Shown: positions 1 to 8,859 of the stretch, in pieces
Numbering within the stretch: the stretch's first letter is position 1
Layout of the letters: each line of letters begins with the position of its first letter
DNA from: Fibrobacter sp.
Lineage (GTDB): Bacteria > Fibrobacterota > Fibrobacteria > Fibrobacterales > Fibrobacteraceae
DNA length: 55,826 nt
NCBI GenBank assembly: GCA_017615055.1
Contig: JAGAAW010000074.1
Coordinates: forward strand, 1-55,826
Direction: 5' to 3'
Position numbers and translations under genes: made by a program
Notes under the pieces: model-generated
Seen by the model: the letters and a program-made list of their open reading frames with translations, nothing else
Database searches by the model: none
Told to the model about the DNA's origin: nothing

Positions 1-255
1 ATGGTTACCACCGTGGGTTTCCACGATCTTGTAAACCATGTCATCGCTCATGCCCGGCATAGAAAGCTGCGCCTGGACCTGAGCTGCGTCGGAGGGGAGC
101 ATGAGCCCGAGCTGTTCGTCGAACTTGCCCTTCACCTTGGCAGCCGGTTCGCTTGCAACGATAGCCGGTTGCTGCACAGCCGCTTCGGCGACAGGGGCTT
201 CGGCCGGGGCCGGGGCTACTGCGGAATCAGCTGCATTCTGTACTGTTTCATTCAT
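1..255 (-). CDS. Unknown protein, N-terminal part only (runs off the left edge)
   Basis: An open frame on the minus strand starts with ATG at 255 and is still open at base 1, giving 85 residues. It begins MNETVQNAADSA, continues as an Ala/Pro/Val-rich low-complexity stretch to about residue 40, then turns into a more ordinary sequence (KVKGKFDEQLGLMLPSDAAQ, then MSDDMVYKIVE). No signal peptide or membrane segment is visible. A TATATT-like -10 lies at about 312-317 on the minus strand. No clear Shine-Dalgarno precedes the ATG, so the start is only probable. I do not recognise the family. The opposite strand is also open here, but its product is His/Arg/Cys-rich and looks like a shadow. Confidence 0.5.
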   Translation of the reverse strand, partial: MNETVQNAADSAVAPAPAEAPVAEAAVQQPAIVASEPAAKVKGKFDEQLGLMLPSDAAQVQAQLSMPGMSDDMVYKIVETHGGNH

Positions 256-449
256 ATAGGAATGTGTCCATTTAATTAAGTGAACTGTTTGATAAAAATC
301 AACGCGGCTAAATATAGAAAAAAGGCACCCAAATCAGCCGAAAAATGACGGGAGAAAGCGCACGAAATGGCGCGACCAGGCCACGCTATATAAGCTCCGC
401 AGGAGCGCCATATAGAAAAACGCACCCTTATTAACGAATTCTGTAAAAA

Positions 450-2156
450 CTATGGTTTCAGCAGCAATTTGTTGCTTTTCTGGAGGCCGTCATTGTCGAA
501 ACGGACCGTTGGGTTCTTGCCGCTCCGGAAAGCGTCCTCGCTCTCGTAGAGGGAAAGTGACGCAGAAACGCCGGACTGTTTGGCTACGTCCGGTTTCCCT
601 GATGCAACTTTGTACGTAAACGAGAAATCCTGCGAGCTATCGTCTTTAAATGTGCCTTTGGGAATGCGGACCGTCTCGCCAATTTGCGCGAGGGATCTCC
701 CTGTGCTGTCGACGAATTCCGCCACCATGTAAATATCAAAGAAGCACGGCGCCACACCAGTGTTCTTGACGGTAATGTTCAGCGTGCTTGTTGTGTCCTT
801 GGCACCCGATACAGTCAGCAGTTCCGCGCTAGTAACAGTGAAGTTGTAGCCGAGAACCTTGGTCATGGAATCGGCAAGCGCCTTGTTGTCGTTGTAGAAC
901 TGGTAGCCGCAATCGTCAAAGCCTTGGTCCAGCACGTAATAAGTCAGGTGTGCCGTGGTGATGGCATCCACCCAGCGCTCCGGAGTCCACTTGAGATAAC
1001 CACCGGGAATGATGTCGGTATAGTCTAACATGATGGCGTAACTTCCGCAGTTCTCTGCAACCGTGGGCATGTTCGCCTCGTAAGCGCGCACCAGTGAATC
1101 TGCGGTTCCGGGAATGCCGATGAGGCAGTCATCACGCTTAGTAATGCCGAGGCTCAGTGCATACGTGTAGACATCGCCGTAGCCATCGGACGGGAGCACC
1201 AGCAAACTCTTCTTGAACACGGACGCGTAATGCTTCAGCATGTCCTTCTGGATTTCCACGGAAGGCATGTGACTGCCGTCCAGGTTCGAAACATGCCATT
1301 CGCCCCACTCACCAAAGGAGCGCACGTCAATGTACTCGATGCGCGGGTCGCCGTCGTACTTTGCCGCGAGCGCCGTCGCAAATTCCTTCGCGTAGTACAG
1401 GTATACGGAATCGTCCCAGACAGGGACCGCAGCATTCGCGCCATTATCCTTGTACCGGGCGGTAATCTTTTTCGCGCCCTCCTCATAGACGTATTTCGGC
1501 GTCCAGTCATAGTTCTCTTCGGGCGTGTTGTTGTCGCGGATAAAGGACGGCGAATACGGGAAAACGCGCAGGGCGTAGCCCATGTTGTGCGCAGTGAGCG
1601 CATCCAGCAGTTCTTCCAGTTCGCTCCAATCATAGACGCCCTTTGCCGGGTTCAACTTGTTCCACTGCTGGTAGCCGGAACCGTAGGTAACCAGGTCCCA
1701 CGCCTTGTTGTTCAGGGAACCATGCGGGCCGTATTCGAATCCCGGGTCAAAAGTCCATGCGGCTTCGGTCGGGACGGTAAAGCCCTTGTGCGGGTTCGTC
1801 AGCGGGCCGTCGAAACGCTTGAGCGCGTAGGTGATCCTGGTGGTGTCTCCGGGCTCACCCGCTATGCTGCTGGAACTCACTCGGGCGGAATCTGCCGCCG
1901 AACTGGACTCCGCGTCATTACGAGAACTCGAGGAGTTCGCGCCAATCCAAGAGGAACTGCTACCGGCAACAGGTATCACGTCGCTAGATGAGGACCGAAA
2001 ATCCACAGCCGAGTCGGGAGAGACGACCGAAGAGGATTCGGGGACAACAGAGGTGGAAGAGTCGTCAACGACTCCCGCACTGCTGCCATCGTCACCGCAG
2101 GCGACGAACCCAATGGCCATGCAGGCCAGCATTCCTGACAAGAAAAGGCGTTTCAT
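450..2156 (-). CDS. Lipoprotein with DUF4874/DUF4832-type glycosidase-like fold
   Basis: 568 residues. A lipoprotein signal ends at Cys20 (GFVAC), followed by a Ser/Asp/Val-rich linker to about residue 104 that should span the periplasm or surface. The folded part begins near 108 and contains NPHKGF (121-126), typical of the start of DUF4874 proteins, and RSFGEWGEWH (around 279-288), which resembles the conserved TIM-barrel segment of this family. The last ~140 residues look like a beta-sandwich (DUF4832 C-terminal part). The family is related by fold to glycoside hydrolases, but its substrate is unknown to me. ATG at 2156 has a GGAAA-type ribosome site and an AATATATATT -10-like element only about 10-20 bases upstream, so the leader is very short. 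It is divergent from the tRNA gene. Function beyond surface carbohydrate binding or cleavage is inference. Confidence 0.8.
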   Translation of the reverse strand: MKRLFLSGMLACMAIGFVACGDDGSSAGVVDDSSTSVVPESSSVVSPDSAVDFRSSSSDVIPVAGSSSSWIGANSSSSRNDAESSSAADSARVSSSSIAGEPGDTTRITYALKRFDGPLTNPHKGFTVPTEAAWTFDPGFEYGPHGSLNNKAWDLVTYGSGYQQWNKLNPAKGVYDWSELEELLDALTAHNMGYALRVFPYSPSFIRDNNTPEENYDWTPKYVYEEGAKKITARYKDNGANAAVPVWDDSVYLYYAKEFATALAAKYDGDPRIEYIDVRSFGEWGEWHVSNLDGSHMPSVEIQKDMLKHYASVFKKSLLVLPSDGYGDVYTYALSLGITKRDDCLIGIPGTADSLVRAYEANMPTVAENCGSYAIMLDYTDIIPGGYLKWTPERWVDAITTAHLTYYVLDQGFDDCGYQFYNDNKALADSMTKVLGYNFTVTSAELLTVSGAKDTTSTLNITVKNTGVAPCFFDIYMVAEFVDSTGRSLAQIGETVRIPKGTFKDDSSQDFSFTYKVASGKPDVAKQSGVSASLSLYESEDAFRSGKNPTVRFDNDGLQKSNKLLLKP

Positions 2157-2201
2157 TCTGTTTCCAATATATATTTTTTTCGGGACTTGCCACCAAACCC
2201 C

Positions 2202-2229
2202 TTGCCATGGGGCAAAAATTTTCTATAAT
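2202..2229 (+). promoter_or_regulatory. Promoter of the tRNA-Lys gene
   Basis: TTGCCA (2202-2207) and a perfect TATAAT (2224-2229) are separated by 16 bases, and the tRNA starts 21 bases after the -10. The spacing and match to a sigma-70 promoter are good. The divergent lipoprotein gene starts only 45 bases to the left. Confidence 0.6.
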
Positions 2230-2250
2230 TGTGCCCGTCGAAAGACCTCT

Positions 2251-2323
<73 letters not shown>

Positions 2324-2330
2324 CGAAAAG

Positions 2331-2360
2331 CCGATTTCCATGCGAAATCGGTCTTTTTTT
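2331..2360. terminator. Bidirectional intrinsic terminator between tRNA-Lys and the SpoIIE-type gene
   Basis: Perfect 8-bp stem CCGATTTC/GAAATCGG with a 5-base loop, followed on the plus strand by TCTTTTTTT. On the minus strand it follows the phosphatase stop codon and is followed by CTTTTCG. It can end both convergent transcripts. Confidence 0.85.
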
Positions 2361-3807
2361 ATCCCTTGTAACAGATGGCAAGCATCGTGAGGTCATCGCT
2401 CTGTTCGGCGCCGCGCACAAATCCCGCGACTGCTTGCGACATGCTGTCGAGCAACTGCAGCGGAGTATCCCCGTCAATCGCCTGGAGAACACGCTCCTTG
2501 CCGAACAACGCGTGTTCCGCATTCATCGCCTCGGTAAGCCCGTCGGTAAAAAGCATTATCATGTCGCCAGGAGCAATTTGCGTTTCCTGCTCCACATAAT
2601 GGGTTTCTTCCATCGCGCCGATAGGCAAGTGCGACTTCGCCTTCAGGGTCCGGACAGACTTTCCCGTAATGACCAGCGGATGCTCGTGCCCCGCATTGCA
2701 ATAGCGCAACTTCCCCGTTGCAAGGTCGAGCACACCCACAAAGAGCGTGACAAACATGCCGGTTTCGTTCCCGCGGCTCGCCTGCACATTCATACTGTGC
2801 ACGATATGCGACGGATCATTCACATGAGATGCAGCGGAGCGGAACACCGCCTGCGTCATAGACATGAAGATTGCCGCCGGAATTCCCTTGCCACATACGT
2901 CGCCAATGCTGAAGAACAGTTTGCCATCACGTATAAAATAATCGTAAAGGTCGCCGCCAACCTGCTTCGCAGGCACCTGGCTCCCGGCCACGCAAAGATG
3001 TTCATCAGAAAGTTTTTCCGTCGGGAGCATCGCCTGCTGGATACGGCTTGCAATGCCCAGTTCCCTGTTCATGAATTCCTTTTCGGCTTTCACCGCATTC
3101 AGGCGGCGGGCGCTCCGGATACTGCCATATATCAAGAACCCGAGAATGACCAGGCCAAACAACTGGAAAACAACAACCGGAATCAATGCTCGCTTCTGGT
3201 TTTCGTAGAGCTGGACCGACAGCGCCGAAAGTTCAGTCATGGGAATATCGGCACCGATGACAGCGACCACCTCGCCCTTGCTGTTATGCACCGGACGGGA
3301 GAACGTAGACATCAGCACTTCGTAATAATGGCTCATATAGGGTTCGCTCCAGAACCCATCACCATGGAGGCCTTCACGATACCACGAACGCTCAGTAAAA
3401 TCGAACCCGATAACGGTATCCGCAACGCCGCCGTTTTCTTCATCGGCAAAGGTATAGTAACCATCGCGCACGCCGTCCTCGCCAACACGGTAGGTGAAAT
3501 CAACGCCCACAATTTCGGGATGTTCTTTCACGACCTGCTGCAGTGCCTTATGTAAAGAATCGCGGTCGCCAAGTTCCGTCAGGCGTTCCACCTCGGGGAG
3601 AACCTTCGCAATCGTCTCTTCGGCGATATTCTTCACCTCAACCGTGTGGTTTGTGCCGCGAAGGTCACGCTGCGCCATGTCTTCGATTTGCGATGATATT
3701 GCGCTCCGTATAGAAAAATACTGCACGGCAGTCGTTACCTCGAGCAAGGCTGCCGCCGCAATAATTACTCCAATACCTTGGATCTTTAAATTTCTCAAAA
3801 ATTTCAT
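2359..3807 (-). CDS. Membrane sensor with SpoIIE/RsbU-type PP2C phosphatase domain
   Basis: 482 residues. A transmembrane helix (about 9-30) precedes an extracytoplasmic Cache-like sensor (about 35-205, with the SWYREGL and FSRPV stretches usual in Cache domains). A second helix (about 207-230) and a short coiled linker lead into a PP2C-type phosphatase of the SpoIIE class (about 255-482). Metal-binding motifs are visible: GGDLYDY (284-290), GDVCGKG (302-308), then NAGH, FTDGLTE and QSDDLTM. Family knowledge: such proteins dephosphorylate an anti-sigma antagonist (STAS protein) in a partner-switching pathway in response to a periplasmic signal. No STAS or anti-sigma gene is in the window. Its -10-like ATATATT lies about 20 bases upstream, and its stop overlaps the shared terminator. 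Confidence 0.9.
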   Translation of the reverse strand: MKFLRNLKIQGIGVIIAAAALLEVTTAVQYFSIRSAISSQIEDMAQRDLRGTNHTVEVKNIAEETIAKVLPEVERLTELGDRDSLHKALQQVVKEHPEIVGVDFTYRVGEDGVRDGYYTFADEENGGVADTVIGFDFTERSWYREGLHGDGFWSEPYMSHYYEVLMSTFSRPVHNSKGEVVAVIGADIPMTELSALSVQLYENQKRALIPVVVFQLFGLVILGFLIYGSIRSARRLNAVKAEKEFMNRELGIASRIQQAMLPTEKLSDEHLCVAGSQVPAKQVGGDLYDYFIRDGKLFFSIGDVCGKGIPAAIFMSMTQAVFRSAASHVNDPSHIVHSMNVQASRGNETGMFVTLFVGVLDLATGKLRYCNAGHEHPLVITGKSVRTLKAKSHLPIGAMEETHYVEQETQIAPGDMIMLFTDGLTEAMNAEHALFGKERVLQAIDGDTPLQLLDSMSQAVAGFVRGAEQSDDLTMLAICYKG

Positions 3808-3849
3808 ACAGAGCCGGTTTCTCTAATATATCTTTTTTTCGAGTCAGAG

Positions 3850-5403
3850 TTACATAATTCCCGTTTCAAGGCCCTTCACAGGAACATACCGTACAGACCC
3901 GTCGGCAGAGATAATCATCGCCACGCCCGCCATGTAGTTGACCCAGCGGTTCTTCTCGTAGTAGCGAACGTTCGCGTGGCCGTCAGTCGTGTAGGCAAGC
4001 AATGGCACTACCAGGTAGTCGTGCGTGCACATTACGTTCACGCGCTTCATGCTCCCGATGTTCGCTAGAATCTGGTCCTTGAGCAACTGCTCGCTGCGGG
4101 TTTCCAAATCGTAGAATGCATCAGGGTAGGCGCCGGTGAACCCGTACTTGGAATACACCACCCAGCCACCGCCATCGGAATTCACATAGGCTTCGGCCTT
4201 GTCGGCATCCTTCACGTACCAGGCGCCATCCATGTACGGGAGTTCCACAATATTGTAGTTTACCTGCCCCTTGCCCAGCGCGATGTTCTCGCAGGTCTCG
4301 TATGTGCGCGTGTAGCCCGAATAGCCGAAGTAGAAGTCTTCCGTCCCGACTTTCGCGAGGCGCGCACCCAGATCGCGGGCATATTTCTTCCCGTTGTCAG
4401 TCAGGTGGCCGCTTGCGCCCGTTTCACTCGTGCGCTCGCTGTGCCGGATGATGAACACCACCTTCTCGCTTGCCTTGAGATTCGCATAGACATCTACGAG
4501 GTCGGTAAAGCCGTCGGCCTCCTGCGGGGTCGCGACACGCCAGTTGCCCGCATCGAATATGTAGTAGTTGTCGTGGTTCACGCGGCCTTCGCGCACCTCG
4601 CGGTCGTATTCTCCCGGCCCGAACCCCGCGGTATCCTTCTCGACGGCATTCGCGACGCGCCACCGGAATCCATTCGCATCGCAGATGAACCGCACCTGCG
4701 AATGGTCCGCATGCTCGTAGTTGTTCGCGTAATAGACGCTCTGGCCCTGGTTCACGTAAATGACAGTCCCCGCATTCGAGACGCCACACGGTTCAAAACC
4801 GTAGGCAATCGGGAAAAACGCCTGCATGTACTTCTCGAAATACGGCACATTCCCGCCATAGACGCCCGTCACGTTGTTACGGATATCATTATACCGCCAG
4901 TTAGAATCGAGCCCCACGACCCAGTCCGCAATCTTGATTTTCCAGTTCGGGTCGCTCCACACGCCGTCTCCCTTCAGGTCCTCGCCCAGATTGCGGATGA
5001 AGTTCATCGTCCCGTCCTTGCTTTCGCGGCTCTGCACCATCGCAGACACGGCAAGCATCACCGCACCGGAATCCGTCGCAAGCTGCATAGAATCAATCCC
5101 GAAGGCGGCAGCAGCCTCGCGTTTCGCCTGCACCACCGCCACTTCTTCTGGGATATGGTTCATCAAGAGCTGCTCCACGCGCGGTTCAGACAGCAAGTCC
5201 AATATATCGATACCCGTCGAATCCGCAGTCATACGTTCCGCCAGTATTTCATAGACAAAGAGCGGGGCGTCTATTTCCTCAAAAACTTCAGGAGAACCAG
5301 TTCCATTCCCATCTATAGGGCCATGACCGTCACTGCAGCCCACGACAAGTACCGCAGCCATTACGGCCGCCAAACATCCAACATTCCACCATTTCATTTT
5401 CAT
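3850..5403 (-). CDS. Lipoprotein with C-terminal histidine-phosphatase domain (paralogue 4 of 4)
   Basis: 517 residues from ATG at 5403. A GTG at 5409 is in frame, but AGG sits at better spacing for 5403. The lipobox is VVGC, followed by a short linker. The middle domain is shared with its upstream paralogues: a DWVVGLDS segment, paired cysteines around an RFICD motif, then WR..N..EKDTAGFGPGEYD. The C-terminal domain is of the histidine-phosphatase (phosphoglycerate-mutase-like) superfamily: IIRHSER near residue 318 carries the nucleophilic His, GHLTDNG follows, and CTHD near 459 carries the second His. The last residues (YVPVKGLETGIM) form a tail common to all four paralogues. It is the last gene of the operon and abuts the preceding stop. 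Substrate unknown. The usual RHG motif reads RHS here. Confidence 0.8.
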   Translation of the reverse strand: MKMKWWNVGCLAAVMAAVLVVGCSDGHGPIDGNGTGSPEVFEEIDAPLFVYEILAERMTADSTGIDILDLLSEPRVEQLLMNHIPEEVAVVQAKREAAAAFGIDSMQLATDSGAVMLAVSAMVQSRESKDGTMNFIRNLGEDLKGDGVWSDPNWKIKIADWVVGLDSNWRYNDIRNNVTGVYGGNVPYFEKYMQAFFPIAYGFEPCGVSNAGTVIYVNQGQSVYYANNYEHADHSQVRFICDANGFRWRVANAVEKDTAGFGPGEYDREVREGRVNHDNYYIFDAGNWRVATPQEADGFTDLVDVYANLKASEKVVFIIRHSERTSETGASGHLTDNGKKYARDLGARLAKVGTEDFYFGYSGYTRTYETCENIALGKGQVNYNIVELPYMDGAWYVKDADKAEAYVNSDGGGWVVYSKYGFTGAYPDAFYDLETRSEQLLKDQILANIGSMKRVNVMCTHDYLVVPLLAYTTDGHANVRYYEKNRWVNYMAGVAMIISADGSVRYVPVKGLETGIM

Positions 5404-5409
5404 CCGCAC

Positions 5410-6492
5410 CTATTCTTTCTTCATCGTCCCCGCATCTAGCCCCTTCACCGCATAGAACCTTCGCGTTCCATCGGGCCTGAGGACGACCGCAAAACCTGCA
5501 AGGTAATTCAGCCACTTTTTCGTGGTATAGTACTTCAGGTCTATGCTGTTGTTCGAAATATACGCAACGACCGGAATAATAAGCAAATCATGCGCGATAA
5601 AGATACCGACATCTTTCCCCGAGCGTTCGAATGCGGGAATAATGTTGTCGTCCAGGTACTCGGTGCTTCGCGGAGCCAGCTCGTAGAACGCATCGGCATA
5701 GCTCCCTTCGTAAAGCCACTTGGTTGTCACATTCCAACTCCCGCTGTGGTCACTCTTGTACTGATTGTAGGCAACCGTATCCTTCACGAACCAGGTTCCG
5801 CCCAGGAATTCGAGCGTATCGGCCAGCGTATCGGCCTGGCCCCGACCTTTCGCAATATTGTGGCAAGTCTGGTGCGTGCGCGTCGACGGAGATCCCGCAA
5901 AGTAGATATCCCAATCGCCCTGGAGCTTTTCACCCACCGACAAGGCCTGCTGTACGCCGTTATCGTTGAGCGGGCCAGTCGTAGAATAGTCTTCCCCGCG
6001 TTCCGCATGCCGTAAAACAGCAACAATTCTCTCGCCTTCGGCAAGGCCTTCCAAGACAGTCTTTAACGAAATAAAAGCGGTCACCTCGGATTCGCGGATA
6101 TACTGGTTGTTCTTTTCCAGCGCAGACAGCGTATCGGCAACTTCGGCCGTGTCCGATACCAGAGTACTATCGGCAACCTGGACGCTATCGACCACATGAA
6201 CAGAGTCACGCACCTGCACGCTATCAACCACATGGACACTATCCTTCACGTAGACGCTATCCATCACATTAAGGCTATCGACCACGCGCACGCTGTCGCG
6301 AATAACAACAGAATCACGGATAACGACAGAATCGCGGATGACAACCGAATCACGAATAACGACGGAATCGCGGATTACCGTCTCTACATCGTTTTCGCTA
6401 TTGGCAGAACTTGTCGCATCGTCATCGCACGAAATGAGGAATGGAACAAGGCACGCGATTGCGGCAACAGCAAGCAGGTTCCTAAACTTCAT
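5410..6492 (-). CDS. Short histidine-phosphatase lipoprotein with hexapeptide repeat stalk (paralogue 3 of 4)
   Basis: 360 residues. ATG at 6492 is chosen because GGAGG lies 4 bases before it; an ATG at 6510 would overlap the upstream stop. The lipobox ends at Cys22 (LISC). Residues 39 to about 110 are a stalk of 6-residue repeats: five exact VIRDSV units, then variants such as VVDSL, VKDSV and VVDSV. The middle domain present in the paralogues is missing, so the stalk leads directly to a histidine-phosphatase domain: VLRHAERG near 160, DNG, then FIAHD near 298. The tail YAVKGLDAGTM matches its neighbours. The gap to the gene upstream is 18 bases and to the gene downstream none or a few. Surface or periplasmic phosphatase is inference from the domain. 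Confidence 0.8.
   Translation of the reverse strand: MKFRNLLAVAAIACLVPFLISCDDDATSSANSENDVETVIRDSVVIRDSVVIRDSVVIRDSVVIRDSVRVVDSLNVMDSVYVKDSVHVVDSVQVRDSVHVVDSVQVADSTLVSDTAEVADTLSALEKNNQYIRESEVTAFISLKTVLEGLAEGERIVAVLRHAERGEDYSTTGPLNDNGVQQALSVGEKLQGDWDIYFAGSPSTRTHQTCHNIAKGRGQADTLADTLEFLGGTWFVKDTVAYNQYKSDHSGSWNVTTKWLYEGSYADAFYELAPRSTEYLDDNIIPAFERSGKDVGIFIAHDLLIIPVVAYISNNSIDLKYYTTKKWLNYLAGFAVVLRPDGTRRFYAVKGLDAGTMKKE
6169..6378 (-). repeat. 18-bp coding repeat array (VIRDSV hexapeptides)
   Basis: An in-frame array of 18-bp units inside the short phosphatase lipoprotein. Five units encode exactly VIRDSV (about 6289-6378); the units nearer the C-terminus have drifted (VVDSL, VMDSV, VKDSV, VVDSV, VRDSV). 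The identical amino acids are written with varying codons, so the array is not a brand-new slip product. Unit number could vary between strains. Confidence 0.85.
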
Positions 6493-6510
6493 TTCGCCTC
6501 CACGCGACAA

Positions 6511-8823
6511 CTACATCGTCATCGTACCCGTATCCAGGCCCTTTACCGGTACATAGCGGATATTGCCACTCGTATCCATAATGATGGCCAAACCCGCGAG
6601 GTAGTAAATCCACTGCTTAGTATCAAAGTAGCGCAGGTTTACCTTCTTGTTCGTACCGTAAACCGTTATGGGCACAACGAACGTATCGTGCGAAATCCAG
6701 ATACCGACGCGGTTAACCTTTGCAAATTCGGGCTTGACCAGATCATTGATGAATTCCTCACTGCGGCTTTCAAAGTCATAGTAGACGCCCGGGCAAATGC
6801 CATCCTTATAGGCATACGCAGAGGTAGCCTGCCAGCCACCGCCGTTACTGCTCTTGCAGGACTCGTAGTTGGATTCGTTCTTCACGTACCATTCGCCATC
6901 CAGGTCCGCAATGGTATTCTCGGTATAGGTCACGCCCGCACCAATCGCGAAGTTCTCGCAGGTTTCCTTGCTGCGCGTGTACGTGGAATTCGCGAAGTAA
7001 ATCTGCTCGCCCTTGAACTTTTCGCCCACATTCTGCGCCTGTTTTTTGCCGTTGGTTGTCAGGTGCCCATTCTTGCCGGTATCGTCACCACGTTCCGCAT
7101 GGCGGAGCACGAAGATCACCTTCTCGCCCGGAGCAAGGCCGGCCATGACTTCGCTGATATCCACGAATTCCATGATATCGTCGCTTGTCGCCACACGCCA
7201 CTTGCCCGTACTTTGTTCGTAGACGTAATACTTGTCCGGGTTGATCACGCCATTCTTGATCTGTCCGTCGTATTCGCCCTTGCCAAAGCCCACCGTATCC
7301 TTCTCGATATCGGTCGCCGCGCGCCAGAGGTGCGTTTCGGCATCGCAGATAAAGCGCGTACGCGGGCCTTCGGGCTGTTCGTAATACGAAATAAAGAACT
7401 TGCTCAGGCTGTTGTTCACGTGCTTGACTGTCCCTGCAGTCATGGCGTTGCAGGCCCCGAACTGGTAGACGCTTGTCCAGAAGTTGCGCAGGTGCTTCTC
7501 GAATTCGGGCACTTCGCCCAGCTTCCAGCTTGCAATGTTGTTCCTGATGGTTTCATACGAGCCGCTCGTATCAAGCACCATGAGCCAGTCGGCGAGATCC
7601 GCCTTCGCGTTGTTGTCGTCCCAGTTACCGTTCCCCTTGATGCGTTCGGCAATGCCGCTCGTGTACTGGCTCATCTCGCTGCCAGAGCCCTTGCGCTGCA
7701 TCATGATGGAAACCGCAAGCAGGGCTCCACTGTACTCGTCGCCGTCAAAGAGACCGATGTCTTCGGCAAAGCGCCCATCGGTATTCGTCACCGTCTGCTG
7801 CTGGCCGCCAAAGCTCCAGCCATTAAAGCCGCCGTTGTTTCCGCCAGAAGATCCCCCCAGGTTAATCTCAAACGAGGAAAGGATTTCCTTGAGCGCTTGC
7901 GCCTTCACCGAGCGTATCGGCTTGTTGTTGCCGCTATCCTCGACAAGCTTCTGCACGCGCGGAGCTTCCATGTGGGTAAGCATGTTCACGTTTACCGTAT
8001 CGCGGTCCGTCACGTCGACAATCGCCTTGAGCGTAACCGTGTGCGAAGAAAGCCCACCAGTCAACTCGTTATGGAAGTACCCGTTCGCCTCCAAGCGCAG
8101 GTACGGCGACACCAGGTCCACGCTATCGAAACTGAAATTGCCCGCCGCCTCGGTAATGCAGGTCTTGTGCGTCAACTTGGAATCGGCAAGCCTCTGCATG
8201 CTGTCGAGCTCAATAATCTTCACGGATGCGCCGAAACGGAACGGGCCCTTCTCGGCAATACCCACGATATGCTTGCCCGGGATTCGCACCGGCATCGTAT
8301 CGAGGCCCGAAGACGTACTGCCTCCACCAAAGTTAAAGTTGCCACCCCACGGGGAGGTCTGCCCCTGGCCAGAAGATTCTTCCTCTTCTTCCTCGCCAGT
8401 CGTGTTTACCGTGAGCACGCCATTACGGCAACCGATCTGGAAAACGCTCTCCACCAGTTCCGAAGCAATCCACTCGCCCGACATGCAGAAATAAAGTGCG
8501 TGTTCGCCCTCGACATAGAAGGACTCGCCCTCCTTGTCGGCCGTACAGGCGGGCAGGTCGTTCACGCTCTCGACCGCGGTCGTATCCTCGATAAGCGTGT
8601 CGGTTACCGCCGATACAGGTTCAGGCTTCACGGAACTGGAACTGCCCGTACCATGGCCACCGCTCGAATAACGCCCGCTGGAATTTCCGCCATGCCCTCC
8701 GCCAGAATAGGCGGTATCCCCGCTGGAAATATCATCGACAGCGGGGTCTTCGGATGCCGGATTATCGGATCCGCAGTATACCAAAAAAAAGGCGAGCAGT
8801 ACTATGGGCCATGTCGTCTTCAT
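6511..8823 (-). CDS. Large lipoprotein with C-terminal histidine-phosphatase domain (paralogue 2 of 4)
   Basis: 770 residues from ATG at 8823; an ATG four codons upstream is possible but less well placed. The lipobox is LVYC, followed by a Ser/Gly-rich linker. A small Cys-paired module (PACTADKEG to FCMSGEW) resembles the sugar-binding-like segments common in Fibrobacter surface proteins. Then comes a beta-rich domain (about 180-300), a Gly/Asn-rich insert, the shared middle domain (DWLMVLDT, RFICDAE, EKDTVGFGKGEYD) and the histidine phosphatase: VLRHAERGDD near 573, NGHLTTNG, WISHD in the last 70 residues, and the common tail YVPVKGLDTG. It lies 36 bases downstream of the first paralogue and 18 bases upstream of the third. 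Exact activity not known. Confidence 0.8.
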   Translation of the reverse strand: MKTTWPIVLLAFFLVYCGSDNPASEDPAVDDISSGDTAYSGGGHGGNSSGRYSSGGHGTGSSSSVKPEPVSAVTDTLIEDTTAVESVNDLPACTADKEGESFYVEGEHALYFCMSGEWIASELVESVFQIGCRNGVLTVNTTGEEEEEESSGQGQTSPWGGNFNFGGGSTSSGLDTMPVRIPGKHIVGIAEKGPFRFGASVKIIELDSMQRLADSKLTHKTCITEAAGNFSFDSVDLVSPYLRLEANGYFHNELTGGLSSHTVTLKAIVDVTDRDTVNVNMLTHMEAPRVQKLVEDSGNNKPIRSVKAQALKEILSSFEINLGGSSGGNNGGFNGWSFGGQQQTVTNTDGRFAEDIGLFDGDEYSGALLAVSIMMQRKGSGSEMSQYTSGIAERIKGNGNWDDNNAKADLADWLMVLDTSGSYETIRNNIASWKLGEVPEFEKHLRNFWTSVYQFGACNAMTAGTVKHVNNSLSKFFISYYEQPEGPRTRFICDAETHLWRAATDIEKDTVGFGKGEYDGQIKNGVINPDKYYVYEQSTGKWRVATSDDIMEFVDISEVMAGLAPGEKVIFVLRHAERGDDTGKNGHLTTNGKKQAQNVGEKFKGEQIYFANSTYTRSKETCENFAIGAGVTYTENTIADLDGEWYVKNESNYESCKSSNGGGWQATSAYAYKDGICPGVYYDFESRSEEFINDLVKPEFAKVNRVGIWISHDTFVVPITVYGTNKKVNLRYFDTKQWIYYLAGLAIIMDTSGNIRYVPVKGLDTGTMTM

Positions 8824-8859
8824 AATGAGGAACAATAGTAAAATATGCCGGATTTTGGG

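Noticed and set aside
6196..8838. 880-codon open frame on the plus strand opposite the phosphatase lipoproteins
   Set aside because: It is the mirror of two real genes with GC-biased third positions; the product is His/Arg/Ile-rich without domains, and it crosses the boundary of two genes on the other strand.
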